NCBI RefSeq assembly: GCF_902364025.1 | Contig: NZ_CABJCG010000001.1 | Coordinates: 372,001 to 436,000, forward strand | Direction: 5' to 3' | DNA length: 64,000 bases | Source of the DNA: Enterocloster lavalensis | GTDB lineage: Bacteria > Bacillota > Clostridia > Lachnospirales > Lachnospiraceae | Part shown: positions 48,524 to 57,276 of the stretch, piece after piece | How positions within the stretch are numbered: the first letter of the stretch is position 1 | Layout: each line of letters opens with the position of its first letter | Notes under the pieces: model-generated | What the model was told of the DNA's origin: nothing | Database searches by the model: none | What the model saw: the letters and a program-made list of their open reading frames with translations, nothing else | Program-made: the position numbers and the translations under genes

Positions 48524-49819
48524 TTACAGGAACAGAGAAAGGAAAAAGTTGTAAGCGGTGGCGGCCAGCACGCTGGCAGGCACTGCCAAAAACAGCAGCC
48601 GTGGGAACATCGCATTGCGCTCCTCTTCCGTCGCGCAGGAGCCCAGTACCAGGCTTCCGCCGGAGGAAAACGGCGAGATGGCGGAGCTCTGGGATCCGAC
48701 CACGATGCAGGTGAACAGGATCATGGGATTGATCCCGGTTCCGGCCGCCAGAGCCGGTACCAGCGGGAACAGGGCCGGACACACCACGCCCAGGGTGCTG
48801 GAGAAGAAGCTCATGATGGCGCCGATGATGCTGAACGCGATGGGAACCACCCATACCGGCAGATTGGACCCCGCCCAGGTGGACAGCATATCGATGGTGC
48901 CCGCCTCGATGGCAACTCCGATCAGCATTCCCACGCCGCAGATCATGATGATGGTGTTCCACGGAATCTTGGCGATCACTTCCTTCTGGGGCGCCAGCTT
49001 TAAGAGCAGCGCGATCACGGAGAAGATGATTGCCACCAGACCCACGTCGATCTTGCCGTTGATGTTGGCGATCACGGCGTTTCCAGGCAGAATAATGTGC
49101 AGGATGGGGAAGATTAATACCAGCACGATCATGAGAATGATCAGGCGCAGGTTGGTCTTCTGCTGCTTGGTAAACGGCTCCGGTTTCTCAAAGGTAACGC
49201 CCTTTCCGATGTTGCGGTTGCTCTTGGGTATGTAGCGGAACGCAGCGATCAGCAGCAGGGAAAAGATCACGCTGGTGACAAAAATCACGGCGGAATAGTT
49301 GAAGGAGACGTCGCTCAGCCCCGCTTCGTCCATCAGGCCCCGGAAAATAATGCCGCTGCCGCTGGTCATGAAGTTTGCGCCGGACAGCGCGCCGCAGTTC
49401 ACGGCTACCGCGCCCACCAGCTTGTCCATCTTGGCCTCCTCACAGATCAGAAGGGTGATGGGAGCCATAAACGCCATCACTGTGAAGAAACCGGCTCCCA
49501 GGGCCGCGATGCCCGCCGCCGCCAGATAGATGGCAAAGGGGAGCAGGCCGGGGAATCTGCGGCAGGCGTACAGCAGATAGCGGGCTGTTTTTTCCAGGGT
49601 CCCGTTCACCAGAGCGAAATTGTAGAACAGGGACACGGAAAAGATCACAAACATGGTGCTGACCGGCCAGGTGCCGATCACAGCCTTGGTTTTCATTCCC
49701 AGGGCAAAGCAGCCGATCAGATAGGCAAACACGATGGCAAACAGGCCCGTGTTGTATTTGGTCTTGTACCCGATCGCCACGGAAATGGCGATGGAGGCGA
49801 TAATCAGTGCACTTAACAT
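48524..49819 (-). CDS. SLC13/MatC-type dicarboxylate carrier
   Basis: 431 residues, about eleven or twelve TM helices in two halves. First-half block SAMPVSTMF-like GTWPVSTMFVIFSVSLFYNFAL, then GAGFFTVMAFMAPITLLICEEAK and NCGALSGANFMTSGSGIIF; second-half block SSTLGVVCPALFPLVPAL and SQSSAISPFSSGGSLVLG. These match MatC-N/ion-transporter dicarboxylate carriers. Imports a small carboxylate, identity unknown. Follows the DUF6282 hydrolase gene by 24 bp. Confidence 0.85.
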   Translation of the reverse strand: MLSALIIASIAISVAIGYKTKYNTGLFAIVFAYLIGCFALGMKTKAVIGTWPVSTMFVIFSVSLFYNFALVNGTLEKTARYLLYACRRFPGLLPFAIYLAAAGIAALGAGFFTVMAFMAPITLLICEEAKMDKLVGAVAVNCGALSGANFMTSGSGIIFRGLMDEAGLSDVSFNYSAVIFVTSVIFSLLLIAAFRYIPKSNRNIGKGVTFEKPEPFTKQQKTNLRLIILMIVLVLIFPILHIILPGNAVIANINGKIDVGLVAIIFSVIALLLKLAPQKEVIAKIPWNTIIMICGVGMLIGVAIEAGTIDMLSTWAGSNLPVWVVPIAFSIIGAIMSFFSSTLGVVCPALFPLVPALAAGTGINPMILFTCIVVGSQSSAISPFSSGGSLVLGSCATEEERNAMFPRLLFLAVPASVLAATAYNFFLSLFL

Positions 49820-49843
49820 AGTAGTTTCCCCCTTATTTTCTCA

Positions 49844-50707
49844 TCAGTTCTCAATGCCCAGCAGTCCGGCCGGGATATCGTGGGTCATGTAGCGGACCTG
49901 CTCCTCCGGGATGCCGTGATCCAAAAGATACTGCATGTACTCTTCCATGGCCAGCTCCCAGTGGGGATTCTCCACCTGGCCTCCGTCCGTGTCCACCATG
50001 ACGTTTTTGTAGCCCACGGTCTTTATGATCTCCAGATTGTCCGGCAGGTTGCTCTTGTACTTGCCTCCGCCCAGATTCTGGGCGTAGCAGCGCTCCAGGA
50101 TCACGTCGTAATCCTTCACCAGCCGCACCTGGTCCTCCACGCTCATGCCCACCAGCCACCACTCCGGATGGGTCACCACGAGCTTTTTCACACCGGCGTT
50201 TCTGGCGGCTTCCACCACGATCTTACACTCCTCCGGGGACACATGGGCCGTGCCAAGCACCCCGTCATAGTCCTTCACCAGGCGGAACACGTCCAGCAGC
50301 TCCGGCACCACCCTGCCGTCTCTCACCACCTCCACGCACTTGGAGGTGTCCAGGTGCATTTTCTCCAGATGGTTTTTGGCGGAAGCTGTGGGCAGCCAGA
50401 CCACCTTGGCTCCCAGCTTGAAGGCCGTCTCAACAGCCGTGGGATTGATCCCGCCGATCACCTGGTTCATGGTCACACTGCCGAACATGGTAAAGTCGTT
50501 GCCACCGTGGTACATCCTCTGATTGTAGGCGTTGCACAAGTAGGCCCGGTCCATGGTCACGCCCTGGTGGGTTTTGATCACAATGGCTCTTGCGCCCACG
50601 CGGATCGCCGCATCCGTCAGCTCAAAATCGTCGTAAGCGCGGCGGCGGATGTCCGGATTGGTGTGTACGTGCATGTCGATGACACCTTTTAATGATACTT
50701 TTGACAT
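49844..50707 (-). CDS. DUF6282 metal-dependent hydrolase (amidohydrolase-like)
   Basis: 287 residues. TIM-barrel pattern with HVH at residue 13-15 (DMHVHTNPD), IVIKTHQGVTMDRA, LGTAHVSPEECK, VVTHPEWW and MVDTDGGQ, giving the His and Asp ligands of amidohydrolase-like enzymes. The DUF6282 family has no fixed substrate. Pairing with a carboxylate carrier and a LysR regulator suggests it opens or deacylates an imported organic acid. GGGGGA site precedes the start. Confidence 0.83.
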   Translation of the reverse strand: MSKVSLKGVIDMHVHTNPDIRRRAYDDFELTDAAIRVGARAIVIKTHQGVTMDRAYLCNAYNQRMYHGGNDFTMFGSVTMNQVIGGINPTAVETAFKLGAKVVWLPTASAKNHLEKMHLDTSKCVEVVRDGRVVPELLDVFRLVKDYDGVLGTAHVSPEECKIVVEAARNAGVKKLVVTHPEWWLVGMSVEDQVRLVKDYDVILERCYAQNLGGGKYKSNLPDNLEIIKTVGYKNVMVDTDGGQVENPHWELAMEEYMQYLLDHGIPEEQVRYMTHDIPAGLLGIEN

Positions 50708-50837
50708 AGGTCTGCATATCCCCCTTTTTATGATTGAGTAGTTTTGTCGCTTTACCGGTATTCTCCGGTTGTTTTTTCAGCAAATTTATTATATACTGTC
50801 TTTGCCATCCTGGAAATGCAGAAATCCTTATAGGGTA

Positions 50838-50854
50838 CATCGGCAAAACCGATG
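50838..50854. promoter_or_regulatory. Dyad in the lysR/DUF6282 divergent region
   Basis: CATCGG-CAAAA-CCGATG, perfect 6-bp arms, 18 bp before the LysR start codon. Likely part of the LysR operator; a -10-like TATAAT for the DUF6282 gene lies on the minus strand around 50790-50800. Confidence 0.5.
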
Positions 50855-50872
50855 GCAGTTAGGAGACAATCG

Positions 50873-51802
50873 ATGGAATTCCGAGAACTGAACTACCTGA
50901 TCACAATCGCTGAGGAGCGCAGTATCTCCAAAGCGGCTGAAAAACTGTTTATGGCCCAATCCAGCCTGAGCCAATCTCTCCAGAGCATGGAGGCAGAGCT
51001 GGGCGGAAAGCTGTTCATCCGCACCTCCACGGGCGTCCGTCCCACCCAGGCCGGGGAGATCATGCTGGAGCGGGCCCGGAAAATGCTGGTGGATTACCGG
51101 CAGGTGCGGGATATTATACAGGACATGGAGGAGCTGAAGGCCGGGCAGGTGGAATTTGGTATCAGCACCTTCCGGGGCAGCTACCTGCTGCCGGGAGCCC
51201 TGCGCAGCTTCAAGCGCCTGTATCCCCAGATTCACGTGGAAATCACAGAGGCCAACAGCATGGCCCTGGAACAGCTGCTGATCGAGGGGCGGCTGGATCT
51301 GGGGCTTGTGGTGCTGCCGCTGACCAAGCTGAAATCCGACGTGCGTCTGCTCATGAGGGACGAGCTGGTGATCACGGCGGAGGCGGACCACCCGGTGCTG
51401 GAATGCGCCAGGGAGACGGTGCGAAATGGCGAGACCGTGCTCTATGTGGAGCTGGAGGACACCATGCAGTTCGACTACATACTCAGCGACTACGACACCA
51501 TCATGGGCGCCATGGCGCGGCGGGAGTTCGCCAGGCGCGGGCTGGTCCCTCGGGTGGTGAACGGCAACCTGACGGCCCCCTTCGCCGCAGCCATGGCCCT
51601 GGCCGGTCTGGGACTTTCCTTCACCTACGCCTCCTGCCGGGAGCCGTTAAAGGGGGCCCGCTACCTCTCCATTGGGAAGGAGGGCGTTTTTCTGGACCTG
51701 GCCCTGGCTTCCCCGCCCGGCCACTACCGTTCCAAAGCGGCGCTGGCGCTGGAGCGCCAGCTGATCCGGGTGTTAGGCAAAGGCGGCGGGACCGGCCGTT
51801 AA
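50873..51802 (+). CDS. LysR-family transcriptional regulator
   Basis: 309 residues from the ATG at 50873 after TTAGGAG. N-terminal helix-turn-helix MEFRELNYLITIAEERSISKAAEKLFMAQSSLSQSLQSME, then a periplasmic-binding-like effector domain (GQVEFGISTFRG, RLDLGLVVLPL). Divergent from the DUF6282-transporter pair, which it probably activates with a carboxylate as coinducer. Confidence 0.95.
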   Translation: MEFRELNYLITIAEERSISKAAEKLFMAQSSLSQSLQSMEAELGGKLFIRTSTGVRPTQAGEIMLERARKMLVDYRQVRDIIQDMEELKAGQVEFGISTFRGSYLLPGALRSFKRLYPQIHVEITEANSMALEQLLIEGRLDLGLVVLPLTKLKSDVRLLMRDELVITAEADHPVLECARETVRNGETVLYVELEDTMQFDYILSDYDTIMGAMARREFARRGLVPRVVNGNLTAPFAAAMALAGLGLSFTYASCREPLKGARYLSIGKEGVFLDLALASPPGHYRSKAALALERQLIRVLGKGGGTGR

Positions 51803-51816
51803 CCCGCCGCAACATA

Positions 51817-51860
51817 CAAAAAGCGCCGGGCGCAAGGATTTCTCCATTCGCCGGCGCTTA
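51817..51860 (-). terminator. Terminator of gerW
   Basis: Minus strand AAGCGCCGG / CCGGCGCTT arms, followed by TTTTT; 16 bp after the gerW stop. It may also slow lysR transcripts from the other strand. Confidence 0.8.
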
Positions 51861-51876
51861 TGCCGTATCTGTCTCA

Positions 51877-52305
51877 CTATTTCACATCGATGTGCTCGGC
51901 CGTCCCCGTGTCGTACGCGGCCGCGGCGTCCTGGGCCGCCTGGGCGGTCTCCTCGGACACAGGCGGTTTGCCGCCCAGGAACTTGTTGATAAAATCCGGT
52001 GCCATATCGATCACCTTGGTGATGGCGTCCTGATTTTTCACATTTACCAGCCGGGTCACGCCGTTCTGGATCACCAGCACCGCGCTGGGGCTCATCTTGG
52101 CGCTCATACCGCCTCCGCCGTTCTGTTTCTGCTTCGTCCCTTCCGAAAACGCACCCGCTCCCATGCCGCAGGTCACGTCGATCAGCGGGATAATGGTCAC
52201 GTCGCCGGCTTGAACCGGCTCCCCCACCACGGTTTTCGTGGTCACAAACTGTTCCAGCCCCTTAAACAGGGTTTCCATTGTGGACGAAAAATGATTATCT
52301 GCCAT
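51877..52305 (-). CDS. gerW: GerW/YtfJ-family sporulation protein
   Basis: 142 residues. Family blocks TKTVVGEPVQAGDVTIIPLIDVTCGMGAGAF, a Gly-rich GGGGMSAKMSP and PSAVLVIQNG. YtfJ/GerW is a forespore protein needed for normal germination in Bacillus. In Bacillus it pairs with the DUF2953 protein YtfI, and the DUF2953 gene is directly upstream here, across the tandem repeat array. Confidence 0.92.
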   Translation of the reverse strand: MADNHFSSTMETLFKGLEQFVTTKTVVGEPVQAGDVTIIPLIDVTCGMGAGAFSEGTKQKQNGGGGMSAKMSPSAVLVIQNGVTRLVNVKNQDAITKVIDMAPDFINKFLGGKPPVSEETAQAAQDAAAAYDTGTAEHIDVK

Positions 52306-52328
52306 AATATATCCTCTTCTCTCTTATT

Positions 52329-52608
52329 GGATGCAATGAGCCGCCGGCGAAGCCTGCGGATAATGATTGAATGTAGTGGGCCACAGGCAACGCCTGGGGG
52401 CGATTACCGGATGTAATGGGCCACAGGTAACGCCTGGGGGCGATTACTGGATGTAATGGGCCGCAGGCAACGCCTGGGGGCGATTACCGGATGTAATGGG
52501 CCGCAGGCAACGCCTGGGGGCGATTACTGGATGTAATGGGCCGCAGGCAACGCCTGGGGGCGATTACTGGATGTAATAGGCCGCAGGCAACGCCTGGGGG
52601 CGATTACT
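52329..52608 (+). repeat. 40-bp tandem repeat array (six units plus a degenerate one)
   Basis: Units start at 52371, 52411, 52451, 52491, 52531 and 52571, each ATGTAATGGGCCGCAGGCAA plus CGCCTGGGGGCGATTACTGG, with 1-4 differences. A degenerate first unit at 52329-52368 matches the dispersed post-terminator repeat closely (GATGCAATGAGCCGCC). Each unit carries a CAGGC-AAC-GCCTG hairpin. The last unit runs into the stop codon of the DUF2953 gene. The array is oriented against the flanking genes. No spacers, so it is not CRISPR. Confidence 0.95.
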
Positions 52609-53764
52609 TTCGGAGTTTACGAATCATATTCCATGTATGCTTGTCCCTGTAAACCGCAAAGCACAGCCAAAGCAGGCTTGCCAGCCGGATCCTTCCCCGG
52701 ATATCCGCCTCCCCGGACAGCACGCTCCCGTCAAATACCGGGTGCAGCTCCAGCACCCGCCCGTACAGTGGGTAAAAGGGGGAAAGAAACGTCAGCACCT
52801 GTCCGGTGGTGCTGGGATCGTCAAAGCCGAAGGTCACCTGCGCGTGGCCCTTTCTGGGCAGAACGTGCTTTAACATACGCTTTGCCTGGCGAAGCAGCAG
52901 GCGGACGCTGGCTTTGTTTTTCTCATCGCCGATCCACTCCCGGACCGTACCGGCCATTTCTCTCACGCTTTTCAGCTTATCACAGAAAACGCGAAAAGAA
53001 AACCGAAGTTTTTGGATGATTCCCTTAATTTTTGCAATTATCCCGGAAAACAGCCCGGCCTTGGGGGCGGCCTCCGGCTCCGGATTTCCCTGGGACCCGG
53101 TCTGGAAATGATCCTTCCCCGCCTTGGCCTCACCAGCTTCTTTCCCTCGCTTCCCGGCCCCTCCGGCACCATTTTCCAGTATCGTCCCTGTCCCGGACTC
53201 AGGCGCCATTCCTGGCTCCGGTGAAGTCTCTGCTCTGACCTCTGGCCTCGTTTCTGGCTCCGGCGGAGTCTCTGCTCTGACCTCTGGCCTCGTTCCCGGC
53301 TCCGGTGAAGTCTCTGTTCCGGTCTCCGGCGCACTCTCTCTTCCCGCCTTTGACGCCGTTTCCGGCCCGTCCTCCGGCCCACCGATCTCCTGGGCGCTCA
53401 GCGCTCCGTACCGCTCCTCGTCGTCCGCCCTCATCTCCTCGTACAGCGCCTGCTCCTCGTCCGAAAGCACCGTCTCAACGGCCTCGTCCGCCTCCTCCCT
53501 GCTCTTATCCGAGCGCCAAAGGCAGATCCCGCAGATTCTGACCTTCTGCACCAGTCCCGACTGCCCGTACTCCGCACGGTAGGTCAAAAGGCTGAGCAGC
53601 CAGGAAACCCTGGCATAACCCCGGGGCGTTCCGTGATAATCGGCTTTCAGCCGGTAACGCAGGGGCACGAAGAGCACCGCCAGGACCAGCACAAGAGCGA
53701 TTGCCAGGATGATCAGAAGCAGAATCCCGATTATTTTTAAGATCATCAGCAGTATATGAACCAT
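52604..53764 (-). CDS. DUF2953 (YtfI-like) membrane protein with acidic repeat linker
   Basis: 386 residues from the ATG at 53764 (GGGAGAG upstream); a longer start at 53836 would overlap the neighbour. One TM helix about 5-30 (ILLMILKIIGILLLIILAIAL), a short DUF2953 head (LRYRLKADYHGTPRGYARVSWLL, TYRAEYG, RICGICLW), then an acidic, Pro/Glu-rich stretch with a 14-residue repeat (PEPGTRPEVRAETP type), then the conserved C-terminal DUF2953 part (AKRMLKHVLPRKGHAQVTFGFDDPSTTGQVL). Upstream of gerW. The repeat is variable-looking and not part of the family. Confidence 0.85.
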   Translation of the reverse strand: MVHILLMILKIIGILLLIILAIALVLVLAVLFVPLRYRLKADYHGTPRGYARVSWLLSLLTYRAEYGQSGLVQKVRICGICLWRSDKSREEADEAVETVLSDEEQALYEEMRADDEERYGALSAQEIGGPEDGPETASKAGRESAPETGTETSPEPGTRPEVRAETPPEPETRPEVRAETSPEPGMAPESGTGTILENGAGGAGKRGKEAGEAKAGKDHFQTGSQGNPEPEAAPKAGLFSGIIAKIKGIIQKLRFSFRVFCDKLKSVREMAGTVREWIGDEKNKASVRLLLRQAKRMLKHVLPRKGHAQVTFGFDDPSTTGQVLTFLSPFYPLYGRVLELHPVFDGSVLSGEADIRGRIRLASLLWLCFAVYRDKHTWNMIRKLRK

Positions 53765-53765
53765 T

Positions 53766-54116
53766 CTACTCTCCCATCTGCTCTTCCATATCCTGCCCGT
53801 CCGCCTCCACGCGTTCCATATAAGCGTTCCAGTCAAAGGCTCCGGTAACCCGGTACATGTCGTCCACCATGCGGCGCACCACCTCCCCGGCCTCGCCGTA
53901 GCCGCAGGCCACGCCCAGCACCAGAAAATCCTCCGACGTCCGCTCCTCCGGCCGGAGTAACATCACCGGACGGATATCAAATAAATGATGCCCATAGCTG
54001 GACGGAGTAATCACATAAGTGTCCGGCAAAATTTTTTGTTCCCGGATATTCCGCAAAACCGCAGCCCCGCGCTTCGCCGCCCGGTCTCCCATATACAGAT
54101 GTGTCCACCAGCGCAT
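53766..54116 (-). CDS. Small conserved-looking protein, function unknown
   Basis: 116 residues from the ATG at 54116 after GGAGGGCGG. Features: MRWWTHLYMGDRAAKRGAAVL at the N-terminus, then VLGVACGYGEAGEVVRRMVDDMYR. No signal peptide, no TM helix, no recognised family. It abuts the DUF2953 start by one base (TAG-A-ATG), so the two are probably translated together. Confidence 0.7.
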   Translation of the reverse strand: MRWWTHLYMGDRAAKRGAAVLRNIREQKILPDTYVITPSSYGHHLFDIRPVMLLRPEERTSEDFLVLGVACGYGEAGEVVRRMVDDMYRVTGAFDWNAYMERVEADGQDMEEQMGE

Positions 54117-54151
54117 ATCCGCCCTCCGCTTCCGTCTCAACAGCCTTTCCT

Positions 54152-55453
54152 TTATCCGGCCAGCTCCCGCAGCAGCCGCATGCACACGGCCTTCTCCGCC
54201 TCGTCGGCGCAGCTGGCCAGGCAGCCCCTGACATAATCGCGCACTTCCTCCAGCGAGCCGAAAAACACCGGCAGACTGGACAGGACCTTGGCCATCAGCG
54301 CTCTGACCACCAGGCGGGAACGTCCTGCAAAGCCCTCCGCCATCCGGCTGTTCAAATCCTCAATGATCCGGTCAAGCTCCGCCCGGTCCACCGGATTCCC
54401 GCCCTCCTGCCGGGGTTCCAGCGGCACAAAGGAGCTGCCCGAGAGCAGCAGGCTGATCCTGCGCAGCGTCTCCGCCTGGGGATCCCCCTGCGCCTCCTGC
54501 TCCAGAATGTCCATGGGAGAAGAGTACCGCTCCCACTGGTCGCAGCAGACCTCCTGGCGGCCCTCCAGCGGCCGCAAAAGCTCTGCGTCCAGCTCTGCGC
54601 CGGTGGAAAATGCCTCCCGCACCGCCCGCAGAACCGCCTGCAGCCGCTCCTCCTCCGCCACGTCCATCACCGCGCCCGTGCGCGAGAGAAACACCACGCA
54701 GAGATCGTTGATCAGATCCATGAGCAGCATAAGCTCGCTGGTGTAATCGGTCAGAATCTCTCCCGCTTCCTTCATCTGCTCCGACAAAAGGGAATATTCC
54801 GCCTCCGTCATCTGCCTGTAATCCGCGCGCTCAAAGGGCGCCAGCATCCCGGCCAGCTGAGGGAAGGCCAGGGTCATGCCGGCAGGCTGGTTTAACAGCG
54901 CCTCGGACCGCAGAATGTAGAGCATGTCCTCCACATTTTTGCGGGGGCTTCCCGCGTAAACCGCCATGCCCTCCCCCACCAGGGCGAAAAACTTCTGTTT
55001 GGTCAGCCGGACCGGCAGCTGGCCCACCACCGTCTGAATCCGCTCATTGACCACGGCGGACTCCCCGGTTTCCGTGATATACCGCATAATCCAGGCCAGG
55101 CGCTCCTCGTCCGTCTCCCGGTCCCCGGCGGTATCCCCAGCCGGAATAAACCTGCCCTCCAGCCGGTTTAACACATACTCATAAGCCTGGAAGCAGTCCG
55201 TGTAGGCGGTAGCCTGCTCCATCCGTTCGATCACCGCCTGACGCAGCCCGTAAAGCTCCTCAAGCGGCTGTTCTCCCCGCAGAAGCCCTTCCAAAAGCGG
55301 GTGGAAGCGGCTGCCAAGATCCCGCACCGGCGGTTCCCCCGGCCCGTTCTCCTGCCCGCAGATCTCGTAATACATATCGTAATTCAAGGCCAGGCGATTG
55401 TAGGAATAGCGGCATGCCGCCGTCAACTGCCTGCTCACATTCTGTAACTTCAA
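54152..55453 (-). CDS. Helical protein of unknown function
   Basis: 433 residues from a TTG at 55453, which has a perfect GGAGG 8 nt upstream inside the end of cinA. Almost all helical; no TM helix, no known motif, no Cys-rich site. Between cinA and the small gene at 53766. It looks like a cytoplasmic Lachnospiraceae-specific protein, and the spacing suggests co-transcription with cinA. Confidence 0.7.
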   Translation of the reverse strand: MKLQNVSRQLTAACRYSYNRLALNYDMYYEICGQENGPGEPPVRDLGSRFHPLLEGLLRGEQPLEELYGLRQAVIERMEQATAYTDCFQAYEYVLNRLEGRFIPAGDTAGDRETDEERLAWIMRYITETGESAVVNERIQTVVGQLPVRLTKQKFFALVGEGMAVYAGSPRKNVEDMLYILRSEALLNQPAGMTLAFPQLAGMLAPFERADYRQMTEAEYSLLSEQMKEAGEILTDYTSELMLLMDLINDLCVVFLSRTGAVMDVAEEERLQAVLRAVREAFSTGAELDAELLRPLEGRQEVCCDQWERYSSPMDILEQEAQGDPQAETLRRISLLLSGSSFVPLEPRQEGGNPVDRAELDRIIEDLNSRMAEGFAGRSRLVVRALMAKVLSSLPVFFGSLEEVRDYVRGCLASCADEAEKAVCMRLLRELAG

Positions 55454-55456
55454 ATT

Positions 55457-56731
55457 CTAAGCCTCCTGTCCGGGCAGCTCTTCCCCGCGCCCGTAAGCAA
55501 GAATACACCGGCGCGCCAGATCCAGCGCCTTCATCACCGACTGCTCGCGGATTTTGCCGCGGTTTCCCTTGAACTGGTAACGTGCAAGACTCACCTGTCC
55601 CTTTAACGCGCAGGCCATATACACCAGGCCCACCGGCTTCTCGGCCGTGCCGCCGTCGGGTCCGGCCAGCCCCGTGATGGACACGCACACATCCGTGCCC
55701 GCCGCCTTTGCTCCGCCCAGCGCCATCTCCCCCGCCGTCTGGGCGCTGACCGCGCCCCAGGCCGCCAGAGTCTCCTCCCGCACGCCAAGCAACTTCATCT
55801 TGGCCTCGTTGGAGTAGGTGACATACCCTTCCATAAAGACCCGGGACGCCCCGGGAACATTCACCAGACGGGCGGAAACCAGGCCTCCGGTGCAGGATTC
55901 CGCGGTGGAAATGGTCAGCCCGTGCCCTGTCAAGAGCCGCACCACCGCCATTTCCAGGGTTTCCCCCTCGTCCTCCGTGTAGATCGCGTCGCCCATGCGC
56001 CGCTTCACCTCCGCCGCCACCGGCTCCACCAGAGCCGCGGCCTTCCCGGGCTCGTCCGCCCGGGCCGTGATGCGCAGATGCACCTCACCCACCTTGGCGT
56101 AAGTGGCCAGGGTCGGGTTGGTCTGGCCGTCGATGAGATCGATCAGCTGATCCTCCACCTGACTCTCCCCATGGCCGCAGATCTTTAAAGTCTTTGACAC
56201 CAGGCTGGCATTCTCCCTGGTCTCCAGATACGGGAACACCTGCTGCTCAAACATGGGGTACAGCTCGCCGGGCGGTCCGGGCAGCAGAATCGCCGTCTTC
56301 CCGTCCTTCTCCAGAATCAGGCCCGGAGCCATGCCGTTGTGGTTGTCCAGCACCCTGGCTCCCCGGGGAACCGTGGTCATCTTCCAGTTGTTGGCCGGAA
56401 TTTCCCGGTAGATATTGTTGTGGAAAAACTCCTCAATGTGCTGCCGCGTGTGCGGATCCTCCACCAGCTCCATGCCCATAACCTCGGCGCAGACCTCCTT
56501 GGTCAAATCGTCCTCCGTGGGCCCCAGGCCGCCAGTGAGAATCACGATGTCCGCGCGATTCACCGCCGTGGCGACGACCTCCTTCATCCGGCCGTAATTG
56601 TCGCCGACTGTCACCTGGTGGTACATGTTAAATCCCAGCATAGCGCATTTTTCCGCCAGATATTGGGTGTTGCTGTTCAGAATATTTCCCATCAGAATTT
56701 CCGTTCCCACGGAAACCAGCTCTACCGTCAT
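55457..56731 (-). CDS. cinA: Competence/damage-inducible protein CinA
   Basis: 424 residues from the ATG at 56731, which follows GGGAG inside the end of pgsA; starts further upstream overlap pgsA more. N-terminal COG1058 domain (VSVGTEILMGNILNSNTQYLA, LTGGLGPTEDDLT, LLPGPPGELYPMF) and C-terminal nicotinamide-nucleotide amidase domain (STAESCTGGLVSARLVNVPGASR, ITGLAGPDGGTAEKPVG). Linked to NAD salvage and, in many Firmicutes, to competence. Together with pgsA and rimO it forms the common cinA neighbourhood. Confidence 0.95.
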   Translation of the reverse strand: MTVELVSVGTEILMGNILNSNTQYLAEKCAMLGFNMYHQVTVGDNYGRMKEVVATAVNRADIVILTGGLGPTEDDLTKEVCAEVMGMELVEDPHTRQHIEEFFHNNIYREIPANNWKMTTVPRGARVLDNHNGMAPGLILEKDGKTAILLPGPPGELYPMFEQQVFPYLETRENASLVSKTLKICGHGESQVEDQLIDLIDGQTNPTLATYAKVGEVHLRITARADEPGKAAALVEPVAAEVKRRMGDAIYTEDEGETLEMAVVRLLTGHGLTISTAESCTGGLVSARLVNVPGASRVFMEGYVTYSNEAKMKLLGVREETLAAWGAVSAQTAGEMALGGAKAAGTDVCVSITGLAGPDGGTAEKPVGLVYMACALKGQVSLARYQFKGNRGKIREQSVMKALDLARRCILAYGRGEELPGQEA

Positions 56732-56733
56732 GT

Positions 56734-57276
56734 TTACATGCTCCCTTCCGTCAGCACCTTGTGGTTCTTGTAAATATAGTCCGCCAGACTGATCACGGTC
56801 AGCGCCACGGCGATCCACAGCACAATGTCCGCCACCAGCTTTAAAGGCTCCAGGTTAAGGATCAGCAGAATCACCGCCGTCATCTGAAACACAGTCTTAA
56901 ACTTTCCCCAGTAGCTGGCCGCGATGACCACGCCGTTGTCCGAGGCCACCAGGCGGAAGCCGCTGATAATGAACTCCCGGCTGATGATGATAATGACCAC
57001 CCAGGCAGGAATCTGGCCCAGCTCGATCAGGCAGATCAGGGCGGAGCACACCAGAAGCTTGTCCGCCAGCGGGTCCATAAACTTGCCGAAATTGGTGACC
57101 AAATGGTATTTCCGGGCGATCTTGCCGTCCAGCAAATCCGTCAGGCTGGCCACGATAAAGATCACATCCGCCACGATCCGCAGGGTCTGGTTCTCGCCGC
57201 CCTGGCACAAAAGAACAGCCACAAAAAACGGTATCATGCAAACGCGCAAAATTGTCAATTTATTGGGCAGATTCAT
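56734..57276 (-). CDS. pgsA: CDP-diacylglycerol-glycerol-3-phosphate 3-phosphatidyltransferase
   Basis: 180 residues, five or so TM helices. Contains the CDP-alcohol phosphotransferase motif D-x2-D-G-x2-A-R-x8-G-x3-D-x3-D as DLLDGKIARKYHLVTNFGKFMDPLADK. Makes phosphatidylglycerol phosphate in the membrane. Its start lies inside rimO (17-bp overlap). Confidence 0.96.
   Translation of the reverse strand: MNLPNKLTILRVCMIPFFVAVLLCQGGENQTLRIVADVIFIVASLTDLLDGKIARKYHLVTNFGKFMDPLADKLLVCSALICLIELGQIPAWVVIIIISREFIISGFRLVASDNGVVIAASYWGKFKTVFQMTAVILLILNLEPLKLVADIVLWIAVALTVISLADYIYKNHKVLTEGSM

Noticed and set aside
52329..52608. Possible CRISPR array
   Set aside because: Units are contiguous with a 40-bp period and no spacers, no cas genes nearby, and dispersed single copies exist elsewhere.
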